Assembly: GCA_025766275.1 (NCBI GenBank) | Contig: JAFKAC010000119.1 | Coordinates: 1 to 64,000, forward strand | Length of the DNA stretch: 64,000 nt | Reading direction: 5' to 3' | Origin: Lactarius indigo | Lineage: Eukaryota > Basidiomycota > Agaricomycetes > Russulales > Russulaceae | Part shown: positions 22,926-34,468 of the stretch, in pieces | How positions within the stretch are numbered: position 1 is the stretch's first letter | Layout: each line of letters begins with the position of its first letter | Position numbers and translations under genes: made by a program | The notes under the pieces: generated by a model | Told to the model about the DNA's origin: nothing | Seen by the model: the letters and a program-made list of their open reading frames with translations, nothing else | Databases searched by the model: none

Positions 22926-24015
22926 TCAGACAACGATTCCACGGTAGGTGGAAAGTTGAGACTTAAACCGACTGATTTGGCCTTTAACGAGTGCCACCAT
23001 TAATACTATCCTTGCCTCAAAGAGTGTACAGAATACTTACCGGCAGTGAACTGAGTCATGCACGAATCGATCGAGTAGTCCATGAAGTTGTGGATAGGGT
23101 CAACGCCAGCAGTCGAACAAGTGTCACGACCAGTGGGGCAGCCGGACGCAGGGCTCGCCTCAGCAGGCGTGTCCGAGACGAAATCACCCGACCCGGAGCA
23201 ACCACCCTGGAACGTGTGGTAAAGACCAACCCAGTGGCCAACCTCATGAGTCACAGTCTTTCGCTGCGTCTCAGTATCATTCAGTTTGAATGGCATCGTG
23301 CGCTCTCACCTTGCCTTGATTGTAGTCTTGGGTTGAACCGCCGGGGACAGAAGAGAACAAGAATACGACGCCATCGTCAACAGGATCGGACGAGTAGTCG
23401 GACGGGAACGTAGCATAACCAAGAAGTCCCGACCCGGTGAACCTGCATAGCAAGCAAAATCAGCCTTGCACACCATCCTGCAGCTTGGCCGGTGCTTACC
23501 CGACACTGTAGAGATTGAGGGTAGAAGCGCCACCCACACGAAGCGCAGACTTCATCTGGTCTTGCTGGACAGAGGTGTCGTCGACGTTGTTGAACCAGTC
23601 GGCGTTCACCGTGCGGGTCGTGCCGGCGAGCGAGAACGAGAGGCCGGAACCAGAATAGCCAGAGTTGAGGGCACTGATCTGGGCAGCAATAGCAGAGTCC
23701 CTGATAACGAGGAAAACGATTGAGCAGGGTGCACCCCAAACAACAAATGAGAATTTAAACGAACGGGAGATTTCCACCTGCGGCCGTGGTGTCTTTACTG
23801 ATGACGTGCATGTACACCGGGATTGTCGCGGCAGCAGCGCTCTCCACCAGAGCCTGGGCGGGCTTGTTCGCTTCGAAATGCTTCTCTGCGGCGATGAGCT
23901 TCTCCGGAGAGATGGTGGTACCGCAACGGCGAGGAGTGACCGTCGAGTTGAGGGCGACGGGGGAAGCGATAACGACGGACGCGCCAATGAAAGCAAGGAG
24001 AGCAGAGAAACGCAT
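22926..24015 (-). CDS. MEP-A: secreted M43B (pappalysin-family) metalloprotease
   Basis: This is a secreted zinc endopeptidase. Residues 1-18 ([18 protein letters not shown]) are a signal peptide, followed by a propeptide region with an RRCG motif whose Cys may act as the switch that blocks the zinc. The catalytic domain has [20 protein letters not shown] (HExxHxxGxxH zinc site), [19 protein letters not shown] and the Met-turn HNFMDYS. Four introns: after GGNLP, after NLYSVG, after YNQGK and inside FTAG; the last exon gives [18 protein letters not shown] and the stop at 22926. A TATA box lies about 96 bp upstream of the start. The gene is intact. Such enzymes digest external protein; a role in nutrition or pathogenesis cannot be told from sequence. 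Confidence 0.93.
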
Positions 24016-24110
24016 GGTTAATCGAGGCGATTGGGGCGATGAGACTCGGGAGGTCCTGGGTAGCAAAAAGCAGACGAGGCTTGCTGGAGAGCTGAGTGTG
24101 CTCGCGAGGG

Positions 24111-24120
24111 GTTTTTATAC
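24111..24120 (-). promoter_or_regulatory. TATA box of MEP-A
   Basis: On the minus strand this reads GTATAAAAAC and is shared with MEP-B. It lies about 96 bp before the start codon. A conserved block (around 24125-24185) containing CATGGTGACTGCTGATAACC lies just upstream and is shared by all five protease genes. Confidence 0.7.
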
Positions 24121-25059
24121 GTAAAAGCAGGTCTCATGCAACAAAAAACACTCAGAGTGGTTATCAGCAGTCACCATGTGGTGCGTTGAGTGCGAGCACG
24201 CAGAGTGCTTCAAGGCCACACGCGTTTCAGCAGCAGCAACACGGAAGACAACGGCGGCTCGCAATACAGACACAGAGAAAAGAACACGAAGAACCACGAA
24301 AGAAGTGGTGGCGTTGCTTGGGGTGATCTTGGCAGGTCGAGAGCATGTGCGTGAGGAGTCACCAGTTCCGATAATGCTTTCGAGAGAGCAACAACATCAG
24401 CAGCAGCACGAGGATAGGTTCAGTGCCAAGAGCAGAGCGGTGTGCCAAGCCTTTGCCTTCTCAACTCCGGTCATCCCCGGACTCATGCCCCCAAAACGCT
24501 GGCCCGACGTCGGACTCGACTAGTGGGTATCATGTCCAACACTGTGCCCACCTGGCCACTCTCAAGACTGCGACTTACTGGCTGCGTCACGAAAAATGGA
24601 AGACCGCCCAACAAAATCGATGAGCTTCGCCGAGAGTGCCGGTCTTTGCGTCTCGGACTGTCTCGGACATTCTAATGAAAGTGTGGCATGGCGAGGTCTT
24701 CGCAGATCGTTTCGTGCTACTCCCCTGACGTTCCGCGATTTTCCAAGCCTGTCATGAAAAAACGTTTCTGCGCAAACTGCGTCGGTGCGACTGCAACTAG
24801 AATCAGGCAAGAAGGCGCATCAGCACCGATAAAGGGCCTAGAACGGCAAATCCTGTATAAGGTCGTGATCCGCCTTCGGATCATGAGTGTGACCTCCATT
24901 TGACGTATGGGGCAGGTACGAGGTTTCAATTGCGGTACAGGATGTTGAGCTCATCTGGTCACCGACGTTGGTTTGTGAAATGTATTGGCCCTGGACATAT
25001 TGATACTAGGAGCACAGAGTACTTTCATTTCACCATTTATTTCTTGCATGGTACACGTA

Positions 25060-25442
25060 CACTTTCACGGATTGCGACCTTTATTGCGGTGGAGTGTAGG
25101 CCCTAATGAATGTTGCGCGAGTAATATACACGAATGATGAAGGACGGATTACCTGAATAGATGGGTTCCGTCAAAAATTCTTTCGGTCACAATTGTGAAT
25201 GTGCTTATCGTGCACTTCGTCACGCGAAGCCAGTTGTACTGACAACTTGGGTTGCTCCCACTGGTAACGGATTCTCCACATCTCTGTGGCTTCCCAACGT
25301 CTTCGGGTTTGTGATACGCAGCCGACGGATTCTTGGGTAGACTGATATATATGACTCCCAAGAAGTACTGGTAGCATTCACGATTATGTGCACCTTGGAA
25401 ACAGACAACTCCTACAACTAAAACTGCCAAGGCTACCAGCAA
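25060..25442 (-). pseudogene. Unknown conserved frame upstream of MEP-A (copy A, broken)
   Basis: The minus strand encodes a hydrophobic start (LVALAVLVVGVVCFQGA) then ECYQYFLGVIYISLPKNPSA and FTIVTERIFDGTHLF, and after a probable intron (about 25092-25148) a piece reading QSVKVYVYHARNKW. The same pieces appear in copies B and C in the same position relative to the protease. Copy A has an in-frame TAA just before QSVKVYVY. I do not recognise the family; the hydrophobic start could be a signal anchor. Confidence 0.4.
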
Positions 25443-26094
25443 GACTTGGTACGCATCGGCATGTAAGCACGTTGCTTAAACTCACTTATATTACTGGAGC
25501 CTTTCCGACGCAGAGAGAGGGGGGGGCTTGACATGTGTGACCTCTTTCGCCAGGGTGGGAGTGGATGGAAGAGGTCTAGCGGTCACGGAAGAAAACTGCC
25601 AAACGCCCTTCGTCACGACAAAAAGAATTCTTGAGTACTTGTCACCAGTTTTGTACAAGTCAGGCTGACCCCAGGTCAAGTGAAGCGACTCTCACCTCAT
25701 AAAGCTGACCGTGACAAGTCTGAGGCCTGAGCGCCGAGCGCCGAGCGGTTGTTGTGCTCCCAAAAAGGAAGGTTTATAGCCCCTACCTCACTTCGGACAC
25801 TTCGGATTTCTCACTTGTCCCTCATCCAATTACTACAAAACTAGATATAAGGTGTCCGGTGCCATTTTAAAACACCCCCAACCATTTTAAAAATAGAAGT
25901 CCTGTTGTGTCGCCAGAACGAGGATTGGGTGTTATCACGACAAATGATGTGGTCAGGTTTTGATTGTGTAAGCCGAACACCCCCCAAATGTGGCTACAAA
26001 AGTGGCGTACGACTTGAGCTTGAGTGCCCATGTCAAGCCCTGTCCCATCTTTCTGTGCCGGAAAAGCTCTATATTTAAGTAATGCATACCAAGT

Positions 26095-26530
26095 CTTGCT
26101 AGAAGCTTGCGTGGTTTCAGTTGCGGGAGCCATCTGTTTCCAGGGTGCACGGAAGGTGATTGCTACGAGTACTTCTTGGGACCAGTGCTACTATATATCA
26201 GTCCATCCAAAATCGATCAGCTACGTATCACAACCTAGAAGGAGTTGGGAAGCCACAGAGGTGCGGTGAATCCGTCACCGGTAAGAGCAACCCACGGTGA
26301 CGTTGTCAGTACAGCTGGCTCGTAGTTGGCTTTGCGTGACGAAGTGGCGCCGGGCCACTGCACGATAAGCACATTCACAATTGTGGTCGAAAGAACTTTT
26401 GATGGAACCCGTCTATGCAGGTAATCCGTCCTTCATCGTGTATGTCACTCGCGACACAAAGGCCTACACTCCACCGCAATCAGAGTCGCAATCCGTGAAA
26501 GTGTACGTGTACTTCGCAAGAAACAGATGA
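26095..26530 (+). pseudogene. Unknown conserved frame upstream of MEP-B (copy B, frameshifted)
   Basis: Homologous to copy A: the DNA encodes ICFQGA, then in another frame DCYEYFLGPVLLYIS, and further on a piece reading QSVKVYVYFARNR. Frame changes between these pieces and a TAG after LRITT show that it is broken. Confidence 0.4.
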
Positions 26531-27453
26531 TCTGTTGAGAGTATTATATGCTCCTAGTAGTACCAACACACATCGGTCCAAGCTCAATCCCTTTTTACAA
26601 ACCAGTCCGCGACCAGATGAACTCGATATCCTGTACTGCATTTGAAACCCTCATACCTGCCCAATACGTCAGATGGAGACCACGCCCAAGGTCCGAAGGC
26701 GGGTCATGATCTTAAACAGAACTTGGTAGTTCCGTTGTCGGTGCTGATGCGCTTTCTTGCCTGATTCTAGCTGCAGTCGCGCCGACGCAGTTTCCGCGGA
26801 AACGTTTTCTCATGCCAAGCTTGGAACGTCAGGGGAGTGGCACGAAACCATTTACGAAGACCTTACCAGACCACACTTTCATTCGAATGTCCGAGACGCA
26901 AAGATCGGCACTCTTCGGGGGGCTCGTTGATTTTATGCATTCAGAAGCGATCTTCCCATTTTTCATGACGCAGCTAGAGTGTGGGGCGCCGTCTTCGAGA
27001 GTAGCCAGGTGGGCACAGTGTTGGACATGACGCTCACTAGTCGAATCCGACGTCGGGCCAGCATTTTGGGGGCATTGGGTCTGGGAATGACCGGAGTTGG
27101 GAAGATAAAGGCTTGGCACAAATGCTCTGCTCTTGGCACTGGACCTATCCTCGTGCTGATGGTGGTGGCCTTTCTGCTCTCTTGAAAAAATTATCGGAAC
27201 TGGTGACTCCTGGTGCACATGCTCTCGTCCTGCCAAGATCGCCCGGAGCACTGCTTCCTACCTCTTTCGTAGTTTCTTCTTGTACTTTTCTCTGTGTCTA
27301 TATTGCGAACCATCTTTGTCTTCCGCTGCTACTGAAACGTGTGTGGCCTTGAAGCACTCTGCGTGCTCGCACTCAATGCACCACATGGTGACTGCTGATA
27401 ATCACTCCGAATGTTCAAGTTTTTCCCTGTTGCTTGAGACCGGCTTTTTACGT
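26531..27453. other. Upstream region of MEP-B
   Basis: This stretch aligns with 24121-25059 (inverted) and 30726-31560 (inverted) but is far more diverged than the protease gene. It holds short open frames with weakly conserved peptides (for example MSETQRSALFGGLVDF near 26889) that are not kept open in the other copies. The promoter block with catggtgactgctgataatc lies near 27385-27430. Confidence 0.45.
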
Positions 27454-27461
27454 ATAAAAAC
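27454..27461 (+). promoter_or_regulatory. TATA box of MEP-B
   Basis: The word tataaaaa lies 106 bp before the start codon, inside a stretch almost identical to the MEP-A promoter. Confidence 0.7.
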
Positions 27462-27559
27462 CCCTCGCGCGCACACTCAGCTCTCCAGCAAGCCTCGTCT
27501 GCTTTTTGCTACCCAGGACCTCCCGAGTCTCATCGCCCCAATCGCCTCTTCGATCAACC

Positions 27560-28652
27560 ATGCGTTTCTCTGCTCTCCTTGCTTTCATTGGCGCGTCCGT
27601 CGTTATCGCTTCCCCCGTCGCCCTCAACTCGACGGTCACTCCTCGCCGTTGCGGTACCACCATCTCTCCGGAGAAGCTCATCGCCGCAGAGAAGCATTTC
27701 GAAGCGAACAAGCCCGCCCAGGCTCTGGTGGAGAGCGCTGCTGCCGCGACAATCCCGGTGTACATGCACGTCATCAGTAAAGACACCACGGCCGCAGGTG
27801 GAAATCTCCCGTTCGTTTAAATTCTCATTTGTTGTTTGGGGTGCACCCTGCTCAATCGTTCTCCTCGTTATCAGGGATTCTGCTATTGCCGCCCAGATCA
27901 GTGCCCTCAACTCTGGCTATTCTGGTTCCGGCCTCTCGTTCTCGCTCGCCGGCACGACCCGCACGGTGAACGCCGACTGGTTCAACAACGTCGACGACAC
28001 CTCTGTCCAGCAAGACCAGATGAAGTCTGCGCTTCGTGTGGGTGGTGCTTCTACCCTCAATCTCTACAGTGTCGGGTAAGCACCGGACAAGCTGCAGGAT
28101 GGTGTGCAAGGCTGATTTTGCTTGCTGTGCAGGTTCACCGGGTCGGGACTTCTTGGTTATGCTACGTTCCCGTCCGACTACTCGTCCGATCCTGTCGACG
28201 ACGGCGTCGTATTCCTGTTCTCTTCTGTCCCCGGCGGTTCAACCCAAGACTACAATCAAGGCAAGGTGAGAGCGCACGATGCCATTCAAACTGAATGATA
28301 CTGAGACGCAGCGAAAGACTGTGACTCATGAGGTTGGCCACTGGGTTGGTCTTTACCACACGTTCCAGGGTGGTTGCTCCGGGTCGGGTGATTTCGTCTC
28401 GGACACGCCTGCTGAGGCGAGCCCTGCGTCCGGCTGCCCCACTGGTCGCGACACTTGTTCGACTGCTGGTGTTGACCCTATCCACAACTTCATGGACTAC
28501 TCGATCGATTCGTGCATGACTCAGTTCACTGCCGGTGAGTACACTCACTCCACTCTTCATGGCAAGGACGGTATTAATGATGGGGACTCGTTAAAGGCCA
28601 AATCAGTCGGTTTAAGTCTCAACTTTCCACCTACCGTGGCATCGTTGTCTGA
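27560..28652 (+). CDS. MEP-B: secreted M43B metalloprotease
   Basis: The protein is almost the same as MEP-A: signal peptide [18 protein letters not shown], zinc site [13 protein letters not shown], Met-turn HNFMDYS and ending [11 protein letters not shown] (here with GIVV preceded by an exon reading GQISRFK). Intron positions are the same. The sequence is a mosaic: from the TATA box through the fourth exon it is nearly identical to MEP-A, introns included, but the last intron is identical to that of MEP-C and not to that of MEP-A. No stop or frameshift is present. Its orientation is opposite to A and C. Confidence 0.93.
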
Positions 28653-28783
28653 GGTGTAGGCTGGGGTTGGTATAGCAGAAATATACTACTACTAATCACT
28701 CGCACTATTTCGCACAACCACCGAAAAATCGAAGAAATGATCGAGTTACACTGCACATGGCGAATAGTTTTTGGAATGGCAGG

Positions 28784-29395
28784 TTAACGTGGTTTCAGTA
28801 GCGGGTTAAAGGGCCCTATGCCCAACAGTCGCACGGAACCCTTGCCCATGAGTTCTTCCTTTTTTTTTTTTTTTGGATCCAGAGGTTGCACTGCTTGCTG
28901 ATCACACACGCCCATCTCCTCGAAAAAGGGTAATAACAGCATCAAGGAAAGAGCAAGGGTCCCTTCGGTGCGTCTTCGACTCCTAAACCCCCCGTGCCCG
29001 TTCTGGTCTCGCTTGCGGTTACTGAAGGCTTTCGGGAAGTGTCATCACCCCAAGCACCACACACTCTGGACCCCAAGGACACGTCTCCGCGAGCGCATGT
29101 TATTGACATCCGTGACCTCAGGGAAAAAAACTCAGTGAGAGCACCAATGCCGACAATGTGTTTGTAATGCTGCGCCTGTTGGTTGAGTGCCTCCCGATAT
29201 ATGTGCTAGCAAGAAGGATCCTGGAGAATCTGGAATATTTAAATATGGTGCTTTCCAAAACGATATCAAGTCTGCTGACTAAAAAAAAAAACAAGGAATC
29301 AATCAAGGAATTGCTGTTCTAAACGGAAAAGCCCGCTGCGTCAAAAATTTAGGCCTTTTAGGTTTCTTACAGCGGTTTCCAAATCGATACTGTAC
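28784..29395. other. Spacer between duplication units B and C
   Basis: This holds 612 bp of unique sequence with a run of 16 T near 28859-28874. I see no gene. Confidence 0.5.
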
Positions 29396-29525
29396 CCTGC
29401 CATTTCAGTACTTATTCATCAAGTGCCGTGTAGCTCGATCATTCCTTCGATTTTTGAGGTTTCGGACGAAATAATACAAGCGAGTAGTGTATGGTCCTGC
29501 TACTATACCAATCCCAGCACACACC

Positions 29526-30624
29526 TCAGACAACGATGCCTCGGTAGGTAGAAAGTTGAGACTTAAACCGACTGATTTGGCCTTTAACGAGTCCCCATCA
29601 TTAATACCGTCCTTGCCATGAAGAGTGGAGTGAGTGTACTCACCGGCAGTGAACTGAGTCATGCACGAATCGATCGAGTAGTCCATGAAGTTGTGGATGG
29701 GGTCAACGCCAGCAGTCGAACAAGTGTCACGACCAGTGGGGCAGCCGGACGCAGGACTCGCCTCAGCAGGCGTGTCCGAGACGAAATCACCCGATCCGGA
29801 GCAACCACCCTCGAACGTGTGGTAAAGGCCAACCCAGTGGCCGACTTCATGAGTAACAGTCTTCACCGCAATCATCTCAGTATCACTCGGTTAGAATGGC
29901 ATAATGCTCCTACCTTGCCTTCATTGTAGTCGGTGGTTGAGCCGCCGGGGACGGAAGAGAACAGGAATACGACGCCGTCGTCCACTGGGTCGGACGCGTA
30001 GTCGGAGGGGAAAGTAGAATACCCAAGAAGTCCCGAGTTGGTGAACCTGCCCAACAGCAAAATCAGCCTTGCACGTCACTCCGTACTAGTTTGACTGGTG
30101 CTTACCCGACACTGTAGAGGTTGAGGGTAGAGGCGCTACCCACACGAAGCGCAGATTTCATCTGGTCTTGCTCAACCGAGGTATCGTCAACGTTGTTGAA
30201 CCAGTCCGAGTTCACGGTGCGGGTGGTGCCAGCGAGTACGAACGAAAGGCCGGAGCCAGAATAGCCAGAATTGAGGGCACTGATCTGGGCAGCGATCGTG
30301 GAATCACTGTTAGAGGGCAAAAAAAAAAAAACTGAGCAGGGTGGACTCGAAACAAATGACAATGAAAACGAACGCGAGGTTTCCACCTGCGGCCGTGGTG
30401 TCTTCACTGATGACGTGCATGTACACCTGAACTGTCGCGGCGGCAGCGCTGTCTACCAGAGCCTGGGCAGGCTTGTTCGCCTCAAAATGCTTCTCTGCGG
30501 CGATGAGCTTCTCCGGAGAGATGGTAGTACCGCAGCGGCGAGGAGTGACCGTCGAGTTGAGGGCGACGGGGGACGCGATAGCGACGGACGCGCCAATGAA
30601 AGCAACAAGAGCAGAGAAACGCAT
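29526..30624 (-). CDS. MEP-C: secreted M43B metalloprotease
   Basis: Same architecture as MEP-A: signal peptide [18 protein letters not shown], propeptide with [19 protein letters not shown], zinc site [19 protein letters not shown], Met-turn HNFMDYS and last exon ending TYRGIVV at 29526. Intron 1 contains a run of 12 A (T on the coding strand). Substitutions against A and B are spread through the exons (for example [26 protein letters not shown]), as expected for an older copy under selection. All catalytic residues are kept. Confidence 0.92.
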
Positions 30625-31559
30625 GGTTAATCGAAGAGGCGATTGACGGGATGAGACTTGGGAGGTAGCAAATAGCAGATGATGCTTGCTGGAGAGCTGA
30701 GTATGCTCACGAAGGGGTTTTATACGAAAAAGCAGGTCTCAAGCAACAGAAAACACTTGGAGTGGTTATTAGTGGTCACCATGTGGTGCATTGAGTGCGA
30801 GCACGCAGAGTGCTCCAAGGCCATACGCGTTTCAGCAGCAGTAGCAGAGAAGGCAACGACGGTTCGGAATACAGAGACACAGAAAAGGACACGAAGAACC
30901 ACGAAGAAGTGGGGGGGCGGGACCCCATGTGATCTTGGCAGAACAAGAGCATGTGCTTGGCATGTGCGCCAGAAGTCACTAGTTCCGATAAAGCCTTCGA
31001 GAGAGTAGCAACGGTAGCAACAGCATGAGGATAGGTTCAGTGCCAAGAACAAAGCGTTCGTGCCAAGCCTTTTTTCTCAACTCCGGCCGTTCCCGAACCG
31101 AATGTCCCAAATAAACCGGCCCGATGTCTGGCCCAACTGCCAGGCGTCATGTCCAACTACTGTGAACCTCTCCTGGCCGCTCTCAAAGACTGCGTTTTAC
31201 ACTCTGACTGTGTCATGAAAAAGGGAAGACTACCATCCGAATGCATAAAAAATCACACCGACGAGCTTCCCGAAGAGTGCCGGTCTCTGCGTCTCGCGAC
31301 ATTCGAGTGTAAGCGTGGCATGGTAATGTCTCTTCGCAAATCGTTTTGTCTTACTTCTCTGACGTTTCGCAATCTTCCAAGCTTGACATGAGAAAAAGAT
31401 TCCGCGGAAACAGCGCCAGTGCTACTGCTGTTAGAATCAAACAGGAAAGCGCATCAGCACCGACGACGGAATCGCCCCGAACGACAAGTTCTGTATAAGG
31501 TCATGATCCGCCTTCGGACCCAACGTGACCTCCATCTGACGTGTGGAGTTTCAAGCCAA

Positions 31560-32040
31560 AGTGGTACAGGATATCGGGCCCATCTCAGACGTCCACCGAC
31601 GTTGGTTTTCGTAAAGAATTGAGTTCGGATTGATGTGTATTCCAGGGCATAGGATACTCTCGATCGACCATTTGTTTCCCGCATGGTACACGTACACTTT
31701 CACTGATTGCAACCTTGATTGCGGTGGAGCGTATTCCCTCATGTCGTGCGAGTGACATACATGATGAAGGATGGATTCCTTGCATAGACGGGTTCTGTCA
31801 GAAGTTCTTTCGGTCGCAATTGTGAATATGCTTATCAGGAATTTCATCACACGAAAGTAGCTGTATTTTGAAAACGTGGATTGCTCGTGTTGCACTGCGG
31901 GGAATTGGTGGTGGATCATCCCCTGTGGCTTCCTTACTTCCCCTTCTAGGTTTAGGACACACAACTGACGGACTCAGGCCGATATACTGCACTGGCTCCA
32001 AGAAGTCCTCGTAACATTGACGAGTCTCTGCCACTTGGAA
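31560..32040 (-). pseudogene. Unknown conserved frame upstream of MEP-C (copy C)
   Basis: The minus strand gives VVLVVGAVCFQVAETRQCYE, DFLEPVQYIGLSPSVVCPKP, and after a frame change FTIATERTSDRTRLCK, then YAPPQSRLQSVKVYVYHAGN KWSIESILCPG in pieces. It is the longest-preserved version of the element shared by units A, B and C but is not a single clean frame. The function is unknown. Confidence 0.35.
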
Positions 32041-32366
32041 ACAGACTGCTCCTACAACTAAAACTACAGAGCGAGGCCAAGATACCAGTAAGACTTAGAA
32101 AGACCAAGAGGATGGAGATGACAGCGTGCGAAGAGTTGGAAGGTTGACCAAGACTGGGACAAATATGTAGCTCCTCGTGTGATCCCCACGATACGGTGGG
32201 AATAAATGCGTTCTGCTGGGTCTGGGGCCGAGGCTGCATATGACGGACCAGTGGAAGGTTATCTCGTTCAATCAGTGGGACATACTGGTACATTTGGTTC
32301 GATCGTGTGTGATCGTGGTGATCGTCATGAAGAGTCCGGACCGGGCAGGCACAGAGCAACACCAAC

Positions 32367-33497
32367 ATGCTTGCGCGAAACCTCATGCGACTTCGTTGCC
32401 CCCGTCCTTGGGGAAAGCAACCGTCGTATACCTATCTCAGAAATGAACACTCGCACTCTACTACCGAGGTTATAGACCCACCTTCGGCAGCCTCATCCGC
32501 AGATCCTAAAGAGTCTCGCTCCATCTCCTTATTACCGAACTCCAACGATCATGAATCCGTCTCTCCTTCTCCAATCAGCCCTCCTGCCGTGATTGAGCCC
32601 TCTGCCGGCAAGGCGCCCCCACGTACTTCTACTTACCAGAACCCACCCTTTGACACCCATGCTTTTTTTAGCGTGCTCGAGAAAACATTCCCGACTCCTA
32701 CTGCGCGCAGCCTCATGCGTGCAACACGCGCGTTGCTCGTCGATCGCATCGGCAAAGTTAAACGAGATGGCCTCACGTATAAAGATCTCGACAACGTGAG
32801 TGGGGAGCTGTGCTGCATCGAGTGCCGATTTTTGACTCTGTTGACAGCAAGCATACCTCTTCCGCGCGGCGCTATCCGAGATGCGCGCGGAGGCGACTAC
32901 GCGCACGCGTACTGAGACGGCAACGATACGCGCACAGTCGGCCTCTTTAAGACGCGACGTTGATGTTCTCAGTGCGAGATTAAAGGAGGGTATCGACGGC
33001 TTGAAACATGAGTGCGTCTAAGGCTTATCTTAGACCTATACTCGCCACTCACACGGTCGGTGGTTACAGGATCCAAATGGATGTCGAAAGTCGGAGGAGC
33101 GAAGAGAAAGACGCAAGCAAGAAGGTCGACCTCGAGATTGAGGTGCGTTATATAATTGGCCTGGGCCTGCCGTGCAAATTTACGTACTGTATGTGAAAAC
33201 ACGCAGGCCCTACTCAACAAATCTCTGGTCACTTTGTACGACCTGCGATCTGATGTGGAGGAGGTGAAATGGGACAATATGCGCAAGTCAGTAGGTAGGT
33301 TGATTTTCGCGCCCTTTGTTGACCGCCCGGGTAATCGAATCTCCGTAGCCACCCTTACTGCGTTCCTCGTTGTGATCGTAATCGGGATGGAACTTCGCCC
33401 TCAATTCGGGGCACCACCCTCAGCGCCAGCATCGAGTTCACAACATGGCACCCCTGTCCATGTGGAAGATTTAGAGAAGACCGAGTCTTTTGCATGA
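32367..33497 (+). CDS. DUF1640 family mitochondrial inner membrane protein (FMP32/MCUR1-like)
   Basis: Members of this family are coiled-coil proteins of the mitochondrial inner membrane, linked to respiratory complex assembly or calcium uniporter regulation. The start [20 protein letters not shown] is a targeting peptide. The family core reads [40 protein letters not shown], then over introns [20 protein letters not shown], a coiled coil ([26 protein letters not shown]), [20 protein letters not shown] and WDNMRK. One transmembrane segment ([14 protein letters not shown]) precedes a short Ser/Pro-rich tail. About five introns. The gene is complete. Confidence 0.85.
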
Positions 33498-33699
33498 ATC
33501 TTTACGTGCCCCTTCGTAACAGCGGGTGATAGATGTTACGCGGATGCGGCGTCAAGTTATCAGAATAGACAGGAACAGCATGAGCACCACGGAGCACATA
33601 TCCCGGATCAGAAGATAACATGACATGATAACACCTTAATGTATCGTACACCTCCACCTATAGACGCACTCGTAATATATTCTATCAGATGACACATAT

Positions 33700-34339
33700 C
33701 TATACAGAAAGCTTGTCCAACTTGTCCGCGACTGCGTCCACCTCTGACTCAGTCGATGCAATATTTGATGCAGTATGTCCAGCTTTCTTGTGAGGATCGT
33801 TCTGAGTATGCTGTCCAGGAGCCGATGGGGTGCTATCAACAGCTTGCGCAGGCACAGGCTCGGCCTCTTTGCTGGTGGGTGTCGCAATGACGTCCTCATC
33901 GTCTTCACTCTCCCAGCTCTCTCGCACGGTCTCCTGACGCTTCTCCTTCCGTTTTTCCTTGCGCTTCTCGTTCTTCTTCGCACTCTTACTCTGTGCTTCT
34001 TTCTTTTCCGGTGTGGGCGCACCAGGAGGAGACCAGCCAGGAATATGGCCCTTTGGCAGGGCACGGGCATCTACTGCCTGTTGACGAACACTACGAAATC
34101 GTGCGACGTCCTCCTGAGGTGTGAACCCGGGGCGAATTTTACGCTCTTTGCGCACGCTGGTGAGATTTGGGGGGAGGGGGGGGACGTGGATGATCAACCA
34201 ATGCGTCCTAGGTGTAGATAGAGCACGTGGCGTACGATCCATCTGCACGTCGTGATTCCGGAATGACACGATCTAAGGTCCGGGGATCGATTGCGATACC
34301 AGAGGCCGTTTTCTGAGGAAAGAGTGGTGGTTTGGACAT
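33700..34339 (-). CDS. PYM, partner of Y14-Magoh (exon junction complex disassembly factor)
   Basis: PYM binds the Mago-Y14 pair at the ribosome and strips exon junction complexes from mRNA. The N-terminal Mago-binding domain is exact for the family: PPLFPQKTASGIAIDPRTLD, RVIPESRRADGS, then after a short intron VRKERKIRPGFTPQEDVARF and ALPKGHIPGWSPPG. The middle is a charged Lys/Glu helix (KKEAQSKSAKKNEKRKEKRK), and the end is acidic, with TESEVDAVADKLDKLSV. The start codon at 34339 gives MSKPPLFPQ. It is divergent from GPN3, with 129 bp between start codons. Confidence 0.9.
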
Positions 34340-34468
34340 GATCGTAGGACGGTGACAAAGTGGTCGATATTCCGGGCGTCTCTTGAGCTTGATCTGTCGG
34401 AGATCGAATAGAGGAGACGCTCTCCAGTCATCACAGTTGAAGCCATATTGCAGTTCCCTCCAGTTGCA

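Larger units (their letters stand above)
22806..25463 (-). repeat. Duplication unit A (left arm of a large inverted repeat)
   Basis: This arm holds MEP-A, its promoter and an upstream unknown open frame. It matches 26080-28783 in inverted orientation and 29396-32097 in the same orientation. The downstream limit of all three copies falls at the same word (atggcagg on the coding strand), 22 bp after the dUTPase stop in this copy. Identity is much higher over the protease gene than over the upstream half. Confidence 0.85.
26080..28783 (+). repeat. Duplication unit B (right arm of the large inverted repeat)
   Basis: This arm is the inverted copy of 22806-25463, with a spacer of about 620 bp between the arms. 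It holds the broken unknown frame and MEP-B. The match stops at atggcagg (28776-28783), as in the other copies. Confidence 0.85.
29396..32097 (-). repeat. Duplication unit C
   Basis: This is the third copy of the A/B unit, in the same orientation as A. It holds MEP-C (29526-30624) and the unknown frame (31560-32040). It is more diverged from A than B is, except at the 3' end of MEP-B. Confidence 0.8.

Noticed and set aside
29369..29390. Sequence tacagcggtttccaaatcga, similar to the end of the Tc1/mariner element
   Set aside because: About 15 of the first 20 bases match, but no second end or target duplication was found nearby, so a solo end or MITE cannot be supported.
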